Source: Acanthopagrus latus (lineage: Eukaryota > Chordata > Actinopteri > Spariformes > Sparidae). From it: a stretch of DNA of 64,000 bases. The notes under the pieces were generated by a model. It was not told where the DNA came from and did not search any database. It worked only from the letters and a program-made list of their open reading frames with translations. The position numbers and the translations under genes are program-made. This document shows positions 55,938 through 63,245 of the stretch, one piece after another. The stretch lies in NCBI RefSeq assembly GCF_904848185.1, contig NC_051039.1:6594497-6658496 (forward strand), given 5' to 3'. Each line of letters starts with the position of its first letter. Within the stretch, counting starts at the first letter, position 1.

Positions 55938-58900
55938 AGAGTGAGGGGAGCACAAAGTGAATGACAAGAAATATACTTCTGTTTGCAGATCACTTTGTTA
56001 AATTCTATGGCAGAAATGAATAGCCATCAAAACTGGTTGTCTCATTTGATGATTGGGAGATTCCAGTTTCTATATCAAACTCAAACCTCAGAGTCATGCA
56101 AGTATTGTCAGTTAGTTGTGTGTAAATTGCCAACAGGAATGCAAAAGGGGACTTTAAGTGATTTAGTTTAGTTTCTGAGTTTAGCTTCTCTTCCCCCTTA
56201 GTTCCTGGAACTATTTGTCCAAACAGCTAATGGTTTATTTTTCTGTAGCAAAATGTTAATAATAGGCATGATTTCTCCAAAGGTTACTCTGTGCCACACC
56301 TAGACAAACCAATTAGGTAATTCTCTGTCCTAGTATAGCTCCCTACCTGTAACGGACACCTTGGAGCTCCTCCTTCTGCAGTGCAGAGGCAAGGTTGGGA
56401 GGGCTGGGTTTGGGTGCCCCGGACAGTACAGAGTTCTCTGACAGGTGATAGAGACCTGTGGACCGCATTGCCCTGTTTTGCCTCAAAGCAGAGGAGAGGT
56501 TGGGCTTTTGGCCAGGGATAACCAAGGTACCATCAGGGAGCCGATATGATGCATTACGAAGGTTCTCATTTGTAAGAGCCTGCAGGGCAAGGTACAAGGT
56601 CATTATTTAAGGCTATAATTAAAATTTGCCAAATTATACAAATCATTGATATCAAACTTTATATTTCAAGTCTAAAACACTGTTTGATTTTCAAACAAAC
56701 AGAGACCATGTTAGTGAAAAAAGAGTCAATTAAATAAACAGGTTCTGGAGTGAAGACAAATAAAGGGACATTTACACACTTTAGACAGGTCGGGAGCAAG
56801 TGGTTTCCTTGGGTCAATGATGATAGTTCCATCAGGCAGGGTGTAGGACACACCCTTTAGATAGGGATTCTGCAGGGCTGCTGCCAGGTTGGGGCTCTTT
56901 GGTTTCCTTGGGTCCACTATAATAGTGCCATCTGGGAGTGTGTATGAAGCTCCTTTCAAGGCTGGGTTACTGAGGGCCTGAGGATTAAAAGCTGTTTTTA
57001 GTTAAAGTAAGGTTAAACAACTGTAGTTCCATTAATTGACAGAAGAAATAAAGCAGCAGCTTACTAATTATTATAAGCATAAAAAGGTCTGCATCAATTA
57101 AGGAAGGATAGAGTAATAGACTAACACTCACAAAAAAGCAACAAGTGGTGTGAAAATAATCAGAAACAGAAACAGAAACAAAGAGCTTGAATCAATAGCT
57201 AACCTTAGCGAGGTTTGGTGAAATAGGTATATTGGGGTCTTGAACCCCTTCAGGTAGTGTGAAGGATGCGCTCCTCAGAGCAGAGTTTTGAAGAGCACTG
57301 GAGAGATTTGGAGAAACCGGTTTCCGTGGATCTATGATGATAGTACCATCGGGCAAGGTGTAAGATGCACTTTTCAGATATGGGTTCTGAAGAGCTGCTG
57401 CAAGGTTCGGGGACTTATTTTTGGGTTCAATCACAATGGTTCCATCAGGGAGAGAATAGGAGGCTTCCCGCAGAGCTGGGTTAGTAAGGGCCTTAGCCAG
57501 GTTTGGGGAAATAGGTTGCTGAATGAGCACAGACAACAGAGAAGTAAAAAATATTAGTCAACTTCAACTTATACATTTTAATAACAGTAGTGAGAGAGAA
57601 AAAGGGAATACAATAAAACACTTTGAAAAAAGAATCATGAGTCATGGGTTACTTGCTGTCTAGGGTCTACAATGGTGCCATCAGGGAGAGTATATGAAGC
57701 AGTCTTGACATTCTGATTCTGAAGAGCTCTGGAGAGGTTGGGAGACATGGGCTTCTGGGGTGCTCGTGGGTCCTGTGTAGGTAGGGGTGGGGAGCAATAT
57801 AGAAGAGCAGAACTGTAATAAAACAATTGTTGTTGTTCCATATTTACACAGTTATACATCACAGGTTGTATTGTTGTTTTGACAACTTTCTTTTATACCT
57901 ACCCTGATAACTGATCCATCAGGTAAGATGTATGAGGCTCCACGGACTTGCTGGTTCTGCAAGGCATTGCCAAGCAATGGGGACGAACGTGACTCTGCAT
58001 ATGGTGACACCAAGGTTCCATCTGGCAGCCGGTATGATGCCTGCATCAGCTGTGGATTTTGTAAGGCACTTCCTAACATTGGGGAAGTGGGTTGTGGGGG
58101 TCCATATGGGGACCGCCTGAGTTGCATAGGTGTCTGATAGGATGCTTGGCGGAGGCTTGGGTTCTGCTGAAGAGCACTGTTGAGCTGAGGTCCAGCTGGT
58201 GCATAAGGGTTACGGCGCTGCATCATTGGGGATCTTAGAGATGAGACATTCCGCAAACCAGACCGGTTCTGTAGGGCATCATGAAGCAGTGGCGCTGGGC
58301 CAGGCTCAGATATATAATCATATGGAGTAACAACAGTTGGTCCATATGGCGAACGGAGCTGTGGAGTCTGATAAGAAGCCACACCTCTAAGTGCTTGACC
58401 ATGTCTCATCGCTCCAGAGAGCATTGGAGATGAAGGTACAGATGGGGCATATGGAGACTGAGGCCTTTGAAAAGGAGATGCATAGGAGGCTCCTCTCACT
58501 GCCTGGTTTTGCAAAGCTCCAGAAAGCATTGGGGAAGAAGGGGGCAAAGGCTGTTCATAAGGGGACATTGGCCTCTGCAGTGTGGAAACATAGGATGCAT
58601 CCCGTATGGCCTGGTTTTGGATTGCTCCAGAAAGCATTGGGGAAGAAGGGGGCAAAGGCTGCTCATAAAGGGACATTGGTCTCTGCAGTGAGGAAACATA
58701 GGATGCATCCCTTATGGCCTGGTTTTGCATTGCTCCAGAAAGCATTGGGGAAGAAGGGGGCAAAGGCTGTTCATAGGGGGACATTGGCCTCTGCAGTGAG
58801 GAGACATAGGATGCGTCCCGTATGGCCTGGTTTTGCATTGCTCCAGAAAGCAAGGGGGAGGAGGGAACATAATGTTCTACATATTCAGCAGTCAGCTCAC

Positions 58901-61900
58901 CCCCGCCTACCACCTGGGCTGGCTCAGGGCCAAGGGGGGAAGAGAAAGAGGCTTGTCGAATAGCCTGATTCTGCAAAGCACCAGATAACATAGGAGAAGA
59001 GGGGGCAACAAACTGATGTGTCTGCTCAGTATAAGGATCAGTATAGGAACTGGAGACATAGGCCTCTGATGCATAAGTGGGTTGATGGGCAACTCGAGGG
59101 GACAGAAGTGGGGACGACTGACGAGAAAGTCGTGGAGACAAGCGTGGAGATGCAGGATATGACATGTGTTTAAGGGAGGGCTGCGGAGAAGCTGGAGGCA
59201 TCCTTCTTATAGACTGCTGGACCATGAGGGGACGACCTCGGGCTATAGGACGAGGATGAAATCTGCCAGATTCTCTCCTCCCCAGCGGAGCACGATGGAC
59301 CATCTGAGGAGAGTGAAAAGGGGAGGAATGGAGGGAATCCACTGTGAGAACAGATGACCTATTGCTTCGTATGGAGGATGCACGGAATGGACGTACATTT
59401 TGGGTGGGTGGGGGAACTGGGCGCCCTCTAAGACCCATAGGGGAGGGCCTGACTGTACCTAAGGGCACATTTCCTCCCCTCCTAGGCCGGACCAATGGTG
59501 TGGGGTCCCTAAGCAGTCGAGTTGAGCGGCGAGAGAGGGTAGGAGATAATGGGGCAGGTCGGGGACCTGCAGGGGATAGACTGCGGCGAGACGGGGAGGG
59601 AGAGGGAGATGGTCTTCTACTGAGCTGTGGAGAAAGAGGGGGAGATGCATGACCAGGGGAGAGGGAAGGGGAGACTGGCCCACGCATCTTTCTTCCTCCA
59701 AACGGGCTACGGGCTGGACTAACAGAGGGTGGGGGACTTCGCCTTCTCATGGAAGCACGGGGTGAGGAAGGTGGAGAATGTTGTCTCATTGATGCTCTTG
59801 GTGAGGGTGGAGGACTTCGCTGGATCATGGAGGCACGGGGAGAGTGACGGGGTGAGGGACCGCGAGCTAGTGGAGACGGTGATCTCTGAGGTTGCATTCT
59901 ACGATGGGCAAGGGGGGAAGCCATAGGGGAGGAAGGAGGTGAAATCCGTCTCGACATGACTGAGGGGGGCCTTTGGGCATTAATGAACCCACTCCTCATG
60001 GACGGTTGTGGGGATGGGCTGCGCCTCTGTGGAAGCATAGGAGAAGGTACAGGGGAAGCCATGGCAGAGGGATGGCGTTGCATCTGTGGGGAGGGCATGA
60101 TGACAGAGCGCCGGGATGGAGTAGGAGAGGGCTGCATGCGCCTTGCTGGAAGGGGGGACATACTTGCTTGCTTGATAATCATGGCAGTTGGAGTAGGAAT
60201 CGGCACTTGGCCATAACCCTGTTGCTGTGACATCATCATTGGGTCTGCCATCATCTGTTGCTGGAAAACACAACAAAATAATGTTTAATATATTTTAAAT
60301 GGAAACACCTTAGAGAGTAAAACATGTGGTGAAAATACAAAAATAGTGCTGAAAATAGGATATAGGCTGACAATTTAGGGTAACATTAATATGTTATGAA
60401 AAACAAGATCTACAGGTGAATGTTTTGTGGATCACATATCAAGGATACAATTCAATTTAGCATGCACCGAAACTGCAAAGTGAAATTCTGTTCCTAACTA
60501 AAAAACAATACTAATTGTAAAAACTGCAAGTTAGTTGATAGAGACTCCTTAAAAAGGAATGTCAATCAACATGGAGTTTACAATGAGAATCAGGTTGAAG
60601 TTGCCAGATTTTCCCTTCTGTGAAACTCATGTACTACAGACTATAGGTACGTATAATCAATGAAACAAAAAAGCTAGATTTACCTGAGGTGAAAACATTT
60701 GTGGAGACATTGTCTGTTGCTGTGGCAACAACATCTGCTCATGTGGTGACATCATTTGGTGTGACATCATCTGCTGCTGTGGTGACATCGATTGCTGGGG
60801 TGTCATCTGCTGCTGTGGTAACATCATTTGTTGCTGCGGTGACATAATCTGTGATGGCATCATCTGGCCGGACATAGTTTGTTCATGTAACATCATTTGG
60901 TGCTGTTGTGACATCATTTGATGCTGTTGTGGCATCATTTGCTGCTGTTGTGACATCATTTGTTGCTGTGGTGACATCACATGTTGCTGTGGTGACATCA
61001 CATGTTGCTGTGGTGGTATTGCCAGTGAGGGCATCATAGATTGCTGTTGAGACAACATCATTTGTTCTTGAGGAGACATCATCATTTGTTGTTGCGGTGG
61101 CATTCCCATTTGTTGCTGTAATGACATCATGTCACCAAATTGACTGGGTGCAAGAGGAATCTGATCTTCATACTGGATTTCTGACATGTCTTCAAATTCT
61201 GGATCAGGTGGCAAAGTAGGTGGAGGGGGCAGGGGTACATCCAGACGCTCTTTTCCAAATAGCCGCACTTGAGGTCTAGGAACTCTAAAGGTCATCTCTC
61301 CTCCCTGAACTCCACCAGTATCATCACCATATTGATTCAACTGGTCTGCATACTGGTCCCCATACAGGCCCTGTACCTGATCCATCCCTTGCCCTCCAAA
61401 GCCAAAGACCTGTTGGGCTCCTGATTGGAATCCAATGGCCTGCTGGGAGCTGTTGTCTTGGTAGGGCATGCCAGCATCAGTATAACTTAATTGATAGTCT
61501 GTTGGAAATCCCCCTTGCATTCCCATCGTTGCTGCGTAAGGGTTCTCATAATAATCTGCCTGTCCATTATCAAGGTAACCCCCTTGTCCTTCATTGTAGT
61601 AAACTCCTTGACTATTTTCATCGTAGTAAACCTGAGCCTGAGGGTCAAGGAATCCATCCACCTCTCCTCCATACATATGGCCCTCACCCATTAGTGCGTA
61701 GAAGTCAAGATCTTCATCATCATAAATTGCCTGTTGTTGTTGATAACCATAGTAATCAGCTTCCTGGTTGTTATAGTAGCCCTGGGCAGAGGAATAAGGG
61801 TCATAGTATTCCCCCATGTCCTCATCATAAAGACCACCTTCATAATATTCTGCATTTGGATCATAAAATCCTTCTTCCTCGTAGTAACCCAGGTCTTGAT

Positions 61901-63233
61901 AGTCTGCTGCCCCTGCTCCATTGTCATAGAAACCAAACTGACTCTGGCCTCCATATGCTGCAGTTGCCTCATCTCCATAACCATCATCATAGCCTCCATA
62001 ACCTTTGTGGCGGACTGAATGTCGCTGGTCATATCCATAAGCATCCTCCTCATGCTCATAACCATCATTATGGTAACCATTGTGATAACCTCTGGAGCTG
62101 GCCTGTCGGCTATGCGCTCTGCGCCCACCCCAGCCATGGTGACCTGCATTTCCTCGCATTTTAGTGGACAGGAAGCGTTTGGTAAGCCAGTTAGTTGCGG
62201 CGGCAACCTTACCCAGCAACACACTTCTGTTCTTGAAGTCGTCAGATGGCCCGTCACCAACTTTTTTACTAAATAAGCCTTTGAAGAAGCCCCCCTTCCT
62301 CTCATTTGATTGTCCCCCACCTCCCAGACGAAGCAACATATAGGTTGGCTTTTTCCCACCATTTGCTGCCGCCTTTTCTTTGGCCTCTTTCTCCTTTTTC
62401 CTCTTTTTGCTGCCCTTAAACCTCATCATGAATCGAGAGGTGTTTTTCAGTATGGACTTGCGGCGTTTCTTCTTAGCAAGACGGTTCTTTCTCTTTCCTA
62501 AACCCAGGAACAAACGTGATGTACTTTTCAGCTTCTTTCTGCTGTTCCTGCGCCTCTTGAAACCAGAAAACTTCATGAACATCCGAGACATGTTCTTCAG
62601 ACCTTTTTTGGGGATTTCCTTTATAGGAAGCTGAGGAGCTTCCTCTTTCTTTTTGCCTTTCTTCTTCTTTGCATCAGCATCAGATTTCCCTCCTTTATGG
62701 TGTCGGTCATCTTTAGATTTCTTTTTGGATTTGTAATCCTCTTCATACTCGTCATCCTCCTCTTCTTCCTCTTCATCCTCCTCATCTTCTGAGTATTCAT
62801 CACGTCTAGATTTCCCCCCTTTCTTTCCCTTAGCCCCCTTGCCCCCCCGCCCCTTCCCTCTCCTGTCATCCTCTGAGTCTTCCTCTTCATCCTCCTCATC
62901 TTCACTTAATTCTTCATCCTCTTCTTCATCACTCAGAAGCTCCTCCTCTTCCTCCTCAGACTCCACTTTCTTACCCTTTCCTTTGTCTTTTCCTTTCTTT
63001 CCATCGTCTTTTCCCTTGGGTGGCTCCTCTTTTCCCTTCTTACCCCCTTTCTTGTCATCTTTCCCGGCTTTCTTATCATCCTTTCCACCTTTCTTATCAT
63101 CCTTGCCAGGTTTCTTATCATCTTTTCCTCCCTTTTTATCATCCTTCCCTTTCTTTTCCTCCTCTTTCTTTTTCTCTGGTTCAGCTTTTGCACTCTTCTT
63201 TGCGTCCTTCTTGGCGTCTTTCTTGCCAGGCAT
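18066..63233 (-). CDS. myo15a: Unconventional myosin-XVa, complete gene model (74 coding exons)
   Basis: Myosin XVa is an actin-based motor that carries whirlin and EPS8 to the tips of hair-cell stereocilia; loss causes deafness (DFNB3 in human, shaker-2 in mouse). I joined 74 coding exons from ATG 63233 to TAA 18068-18066. Every junction has GT/AG ends and matching phase, and the sum is 13,374 nt, 4,457 residues plus stop. Domain order: low-complexity N terminus (1-~1300), repeat region (~1300-1970), motor (~2080-2740), IQ neck (~2740-2830), MyTH4 (~2880-3030), FERM-like and proline-rich linker, SH3 (~3787-3890), MyTH4 (~3960-4125), FERM (~4130-4450), PDZ ligand. Exon coordinates are given in the segment entries. 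The C-terminal two thirds follows human MYO15A closely. The N terminus is about 850 residues longer. Zebrafish has two paralogues (myo15aa, myo15ab); I cannot say which this is. Confidence 0.93.
18508..18543. repeat. GT microsatellite next to a myo15a donor site
   Basis: A run of GT/GAGTGT words in the intron just beyond the donor of the 18691-18558 exon. Similar short GT or CA tracts mark many introns of this gene, for example at 24318-24345, 28667-28690, 38691-38714, 39866-39904 and 43122-43151. Confidence 0.85.
19115..19294 (+). mobile_element. tRNA-derived SINE
   Basis: The head reads GGCACCGCTTAGCTCAGTTG, with a Pol III A box TAGCTCAGTTGG (19126-19137) and a B box GGTTTGAGTCC (19189-19199). 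A non-tRNA body rich in CT follows, and the element ends in CAATAAAGCCTAACAAAAAAA. A and B boxes are too far apart for a plain tRNA, and the anticodon arm region is unlike a tRNA. This matches the general build of teleost tRNA-SINEs. It lies in the intron between the 20583-20450 and 18691-18558 exons, antisense to myo15a, and it interrupts a copy of the repeat seen whole at 16590-16704. Confidence 0.85.
20584..22210 (-). other. Large myo15a intron without recognisable content
   Basis: AT-rich sequence of about 1.6 kb with no ORF, RNA gene or repeat family that I can name. The same is true of the introns 34908-36435, 37475-38720 (apart from a repeat fragment at 38441-38508), 48412-49819 and 51908-53915. 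Confidence 0.5.
24163..25818 (-). CDS. myo15a: myo15a second MyTH4 domain (coding exons 60-66)
   Basis: Exons 25818-25700, 25395-25326, 25214-25142, 24917-24847, 24686-24604, 24482-24352, 24257-24163. The linker includes MLEFAKKYFRQD (human MLEFAQKYFRDP). MyTH4 landmarks: TPLTESLIEF, VMRFMGDAPSRSTEQE, MRDEAYCQLLKQLTANTSS, CQRGWRLLYILTAFHRCSEV, and GIAKACEQNLKKTFQYGGR. This block with the following FERM forms the MyTH4-FERM cargo unit. Confidence 0.92.
24486..24539. repeat. CA microsatellite
   Basis: Mostly perfect CA repeat with a few CG/TG changes, in the myo15a intron, ending four bases before the acceptor of the 24482-24352 exon. It makes up the polypyrimidine/purine context of that acceptor on the minus strand (GTGTGT...TACAG). 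Confidence 0.85.
24711..24770. repeat. CA microsatellite
   Basis: About 60 bases of CA repeat with interruptions (CATGCAGGCATG), in the intron between the 24917-24847 and 24686-24604 exons. Confidence 0.9.
25904..29490 (-). CDS. myo15a: myo15a FERM-like lobe and SH3 domain (coding exons 52-59)
   Basis: Exons 29490-29431, 29065-28990, 28872-28757, 28664-28546, 28094-27953, 27313-27202, 27093-27019, 26109-25904. The first five give VFYPKDSFNNPL, IVNDTLSEACVRITRDE, RETWEIYFSRLFPAS, GSVGTGVQVLSVSHSGIKLL and YADILFVTIPSENMLEFNL, which look like the lobes of a partial FERM module. The last three form the SH3 domain (about residues 3787-3890): SDYVIAERNF, LSFHKGDIIRL, YSYGCVVRKK, WKFGSVFSRSGAFPVECVHP. 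The exon ends with a small Ala/Val-rich stretch, as in human. Confidence 0.9.
29589..34907 (-). CDS. myo15a: myo15a proline-rich linker (coding exons 42-51)
   Basis: Exons 34907-34799, 34109-34041, 33937-33873, 33788-33396, 32380-32299, 32175-32080, 31882-31822, 31478-31385, 31272-31155, 29704-29589. It is weakly conserved overall and rich in Pro, Gln, Ser and Thr. The 393-nt exon contains a run of SPYAxIPPSPYA-like repeats. Conserved islands fix the alignment: EIIKRYNSPPP (human NIVRQYQQP), RDEALQILKPQM (human EEALMILKGQM) and VPWRLYLRKE (human APWKIFLRKE). The phase across the intron 31154-29705 is satisfied without an extra exon, although one possible cassette exon lies in it. Confidence 0.85.
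30667..30783 (-). CDS. myo15a: Possible 117-nt cassette exon of myo15a
   Basis: Inside the intron between the 31272-31155 and 29704-29589 exons (both phase 1 at this junction) lies an open stretch flanked by GTGCTGCCAG and GTAGAG. It is 39 codons long, phase 1 to phase 1, so adding it would insert 39 residues (starting GDCTIRGEEILCK) without disturbing the frame. Human has no obvious match, and the flanking exons join well without it. Splice sites are moderate. It could be chance. Confidence 0.15.
31761..31812. repeat. TG microsatellite
   Basis: Twenty-six perfect TG units, ending about 10 bases from the donor of the 31882-31822 exon of myo15a. Confidence 0.95.
32803..32875. repeat. GAA trinucleotide repeat
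   Basis: About 24 uninterrupted GAA units in a myo15a intron (between the 33788-33396 and 32380-32299 exons). Read on the transcribed strand this is TTC. Confidence 0.95.
36436..40214 (-). CDS. myo15a: myo15a first MyTH4 domain and following FERM-like segment (coding exons 33-41)
   Basis: Exons 40214-40084, 39843-39748, 39391-39263, 39158-39052, 38899-38721, 37474-37402, 37286-37095, 36704-36631, 36509-36436. MyTH4 landmarks: LTLPLDINNYLM, EPLFGMLTAPL, ILRFMGDPNLNGAQEN, FGNYIIQRGLANPSLRDEI and ERGWLLLSSCLSAF. After it come KFVSDYGPEGYDCVCQHRLL, CPLHSWTTGEEMAKDIL and VLDLMSDLELPADFPKHSSY, also conserved in human. The last exon carries YLDSLFDPVLSDG (human YLDSLFDPVLSYG). MyTH4 domains bind microtubule- or actin-linked partners in other MyTH4-FERM myosins. 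Confidence 0.9.
36513..36565. repeat. GAGAG pentanucleotide repeat
   Basis: About ten GAGAG units starting one base beyond the acceptor of the 36509-36436 exon. On the minus strand it supplies the CTCTCC pyrimidine tract for that acceptor. Confidence 0.9.
36768..37032. mobile_element. MITE-like element with imperfect inverted ends
   Basis: The left end reads CAGTAGTGGAAGGAAC. The right end reads AAAAGTACTTAGTTACTTCC followed by TACCACTTG, whose reverse complement is CAAGTGGTAGGAAGTAAC. The ends are thus imperfect inverted repeats of the common fish type CAGTGGTGGAAAGTAACTAA. The interior has no ORF. It lies within a myo15a intron. Superfamily not determined. Confidence 0.5.
38441..38508 (+). 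repeat. Dispersed repeat fragment, matches 46627-46684
   Basis: The words GCTGTTTCTGGATAAACAAA, AAAGGATCTT and CTTTAACAAAAA in order recur at 46627-46684 (GCTGTTTCTAGTTAAACAAA, AAAGGATCTT, CTTTAACAAAAA) with small gaps. Two independent introns share it, so it is probably a mobile-element remnant of unknown family. Confidence 0.45.
40217..40265. repeat. CA microsatellite abutting an acceptor site
   Basis: Twenty-four perfect CA units lie directly upstream (in transcript sense GTGT...GCAG) of the 40214-40084 exon. Only two or three bases separate the repeat from the exon. Confidence 0.95.
40418..42019 (-). CDS. myo15a: myo15a end of motor, IQ neck (coding exons 28-32)
   Basis: Exons 42019-41902, 41795-41620, 40851-40767, 40646-40614 and 40499-40418. 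The first completes the converter (KNGSYQLGVSK). The second and third hold the light-chain-binding neck: helical basic segments around AAMTLQRYTRMCFVRKNF, RMVMFEARARGYVAR and TVLLIVNRQRYMR, of which the first fits IQ-motif spacing best. The 33-nt exon adds a short charged linker (TVVEPARKAEE), and the last exon leads on to LPIPAELAALLQAAS, as in human (VPAELAGLLQAVAG). Confidence 0.88.
42480..42720 (+). mobile_element. LINE remnant, L1-like ORF2 C terminus
   Basis: The plus strand encodes LILAARNKSITRKVLQPEMP and then ISVMETFTFS. Fish L1-type elements typically have a box like 'aAkKaItrkWl.pe.Pt...W......vme.lTfs' at this place. It is truncated and decayed, in antisense in the myo15a intron between the 43121-42997 and 42019-41902 exons. 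Confidence 0.6.
42997..54886 (-). CDS. myo15a: myo15a motor domain, part 1 (coding exons 8-27)
   Basis: This is the ATPase and actin-binding head. Exons: 54886-54804, 54206-54143, 54025-53916, 51907-51833, 51448-51358, 51253-51248 (6-nt microexon), 51158-51055, 50302-50239, 49933-49820, 48411-48250, 48131-48018, 47897-47839, 47506-47383, 47275-47180, 46207-46076, 45478-45353, 44787-44710, 44314-44163, 43298-43253, 43121-42997. Landmarks: TYIGSILVSVNPYKLL; P-loop GESGSGKT (residues 2168-2175); switch I NAKTVRNDNSSRFGK; LEKSRIVFQ; switch II DIYGFE (2441-2446); NSFEQLCINYANE; LDDQCGFPQ; HYAGKVTYQV; RCIKPNHHK. All the nucleotide-binding motifs are intact, so an active motor is expected. Length and order match human MYO15A. 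Confidence 0.93.
45288..45349. repeat. AAAG tetranucleotide repeat
   Basis: About 13 AAAG units followed by two GAAGG units, ending next to the donor of the 45478-45353 exon (donor GT at 45352-45351). On the transcript strand it is a CTTT tract immediately after the donor. Confidence 0.95.
50311..50377. repeat. CA microsatellite next to an acceptor site
   Basis: A long CA tract, with one AAAC interruption, eight bases above the 50302-50239 exon of myo15a. On the transcript strand it is GT-rich and precedes the acceptor GGTCTGCAAG. Confidence 0.95.
51248..51253 (-). CDS. myo15a: myo15a 6-nt microexon (Ile-Glu)
   Basis: Flanked by CTCATCAG and GTAAGGATT, the six bases ATTGAG encode Ile-Glu. 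The preceding exon ends ...PQQ at 51358 and the next begins ILEATPLLESFG at 51158. Human MYO15A reads QQIKILEATPLLESFG at this place, so two residues are missing unless this microexon is used. Both introns are short (about 90-100 bases). Confidence 0.85.
55038..57772 (-). CDS. myo15a: myo15a coding exons 3-7: LPDGT repeat exons
   Basis: Five exons: 57772-57653, 57518-57204, 56977-56780, 56579-56347, 55431-55038 (residues 1637-2056). They continue the repeat of the previous exon in a longer form: SPNLAxALQNPxLKxASY, then TLPDGTIIxDPRKP. Ten cores are seen here, giving about twenty in all. Two introns (after 57204 and after 56780) fall at the same place in the repeat, between SPNLAK/APDLSK and AL(S/T)N, both in phase 0. 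The last exon has one repeat core and then a unique stretch (ending DWTPDIQRVPGQSWYDK) that leads into the motor. I do not recognise the repeat in any named domain family. Confidence 0.85.
55852..55936. repeat. GA microsatellite
   Basis: About 85 bases of GA repeat with a few AAAG and ACAG interruptions, in the intron between the 56579-56347 and 55431-55038 exons of myo15a. Confidence 0.95.
57903..60260 (-). CDS. myo15a: myo15a coding exon 2: Ser/Pro-rich region and first ten repeat cores
   Basis: A second very large exon (2,358 nt, residues 851-1636, phase 0 at both ends: acceptor TTTTCCAG|CAACAG, donor AGG|GTAGGT). The first part is Ser/Pro/Arg-rich with repeats such as SPPPSPRASM, resembling the low-complexity proline-rich part of mammalian exon 2. 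From about residue 1270 a repeat begins whose core reads SPMLSGAMQNQAIRDASYVS. Ten cores can be counted in this exon. Four of them are 36-residue units almost identical in DNA (see the 108-bp repeat). The last two already carry the LPDGT/LPDGS tail that marks the following exons. Confidence 0.85.
58502..58935 (-). repeat. Four 108-bp tandem units inside the myo15a coding sequence
   Basis: The phrase CCTGGTTTTG starts at 58502, 58610, 58718 and 58826 on the plus strand, exactly 108 bases apart, and most bases between are identical. Each unit encodes 36 residues with SPMLSGAxQNQAIRDAS and RPMSPYEQPLPPS. The period is a multiple of three, so copy-number change keeps the frame. Confidence 0.9.
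60684..63233 (-). CDS. myo15a: myo15a coding exon 1: Lys-rich, acidic, basic, Tyr-rich and Met/Gln-rich N terminus
   Basis: One 2,550-nt exon encodes residues 1-850 and ends at CAG|GTAAATC in phase 0. From the start: MPGKKDAKKDAKKSAK; five copies of a 7-residue GKDDKKx unit (~31-65); long Glu/Asp runs (~90-180); a strongly basic block with SRMFMKFSGFKRRR, TSRLFLGLGKRKN and NTSRFMMRFKGSKKRKK, and then TNWLTKRF. These resemble the human N-terminal blocks TSRLFMGF, STSKLM and AINWLTKKF. Next comes a Tyr/Gly/Asp-rich stretch, then RPQVRLFGKERLDVPLPPPP, which matches the human RPQVKLFGKEKLEVPLPP and anchors this exon as the equivalent of the giant mammalian exon 2. It closes with a Met/Gln-rich tract of about 140 residues. 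The exon's acceptor is at 63283-63284, leaving 49 nt of 5'UTR in the exon. Confidence 0.9.
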
Positions 63234-63245
63234 TTTGATAAGTGG

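Noticed and set aside
58502..58935. CRISPR-like array
   Set aside because: The regular 108-bp units have no unique spacers and encode in-frame protein repeats in a eukaryotic gene.
58391..58963. 190-codon open frame on the plus strand
   Set aside because: It is the antisense shadow of the 108-bp tandem repeats of myo15a coding exon 2; the repeats keep the opposite strand open.
61502..62164. 220-codon His/Leu-rich open frame on the plus strand
   Set aside because: Antisense of the Tyr/Asp/Glu-rich part of myo15a coding exon 1; biased codon use on the coding strand removes stops on the other.
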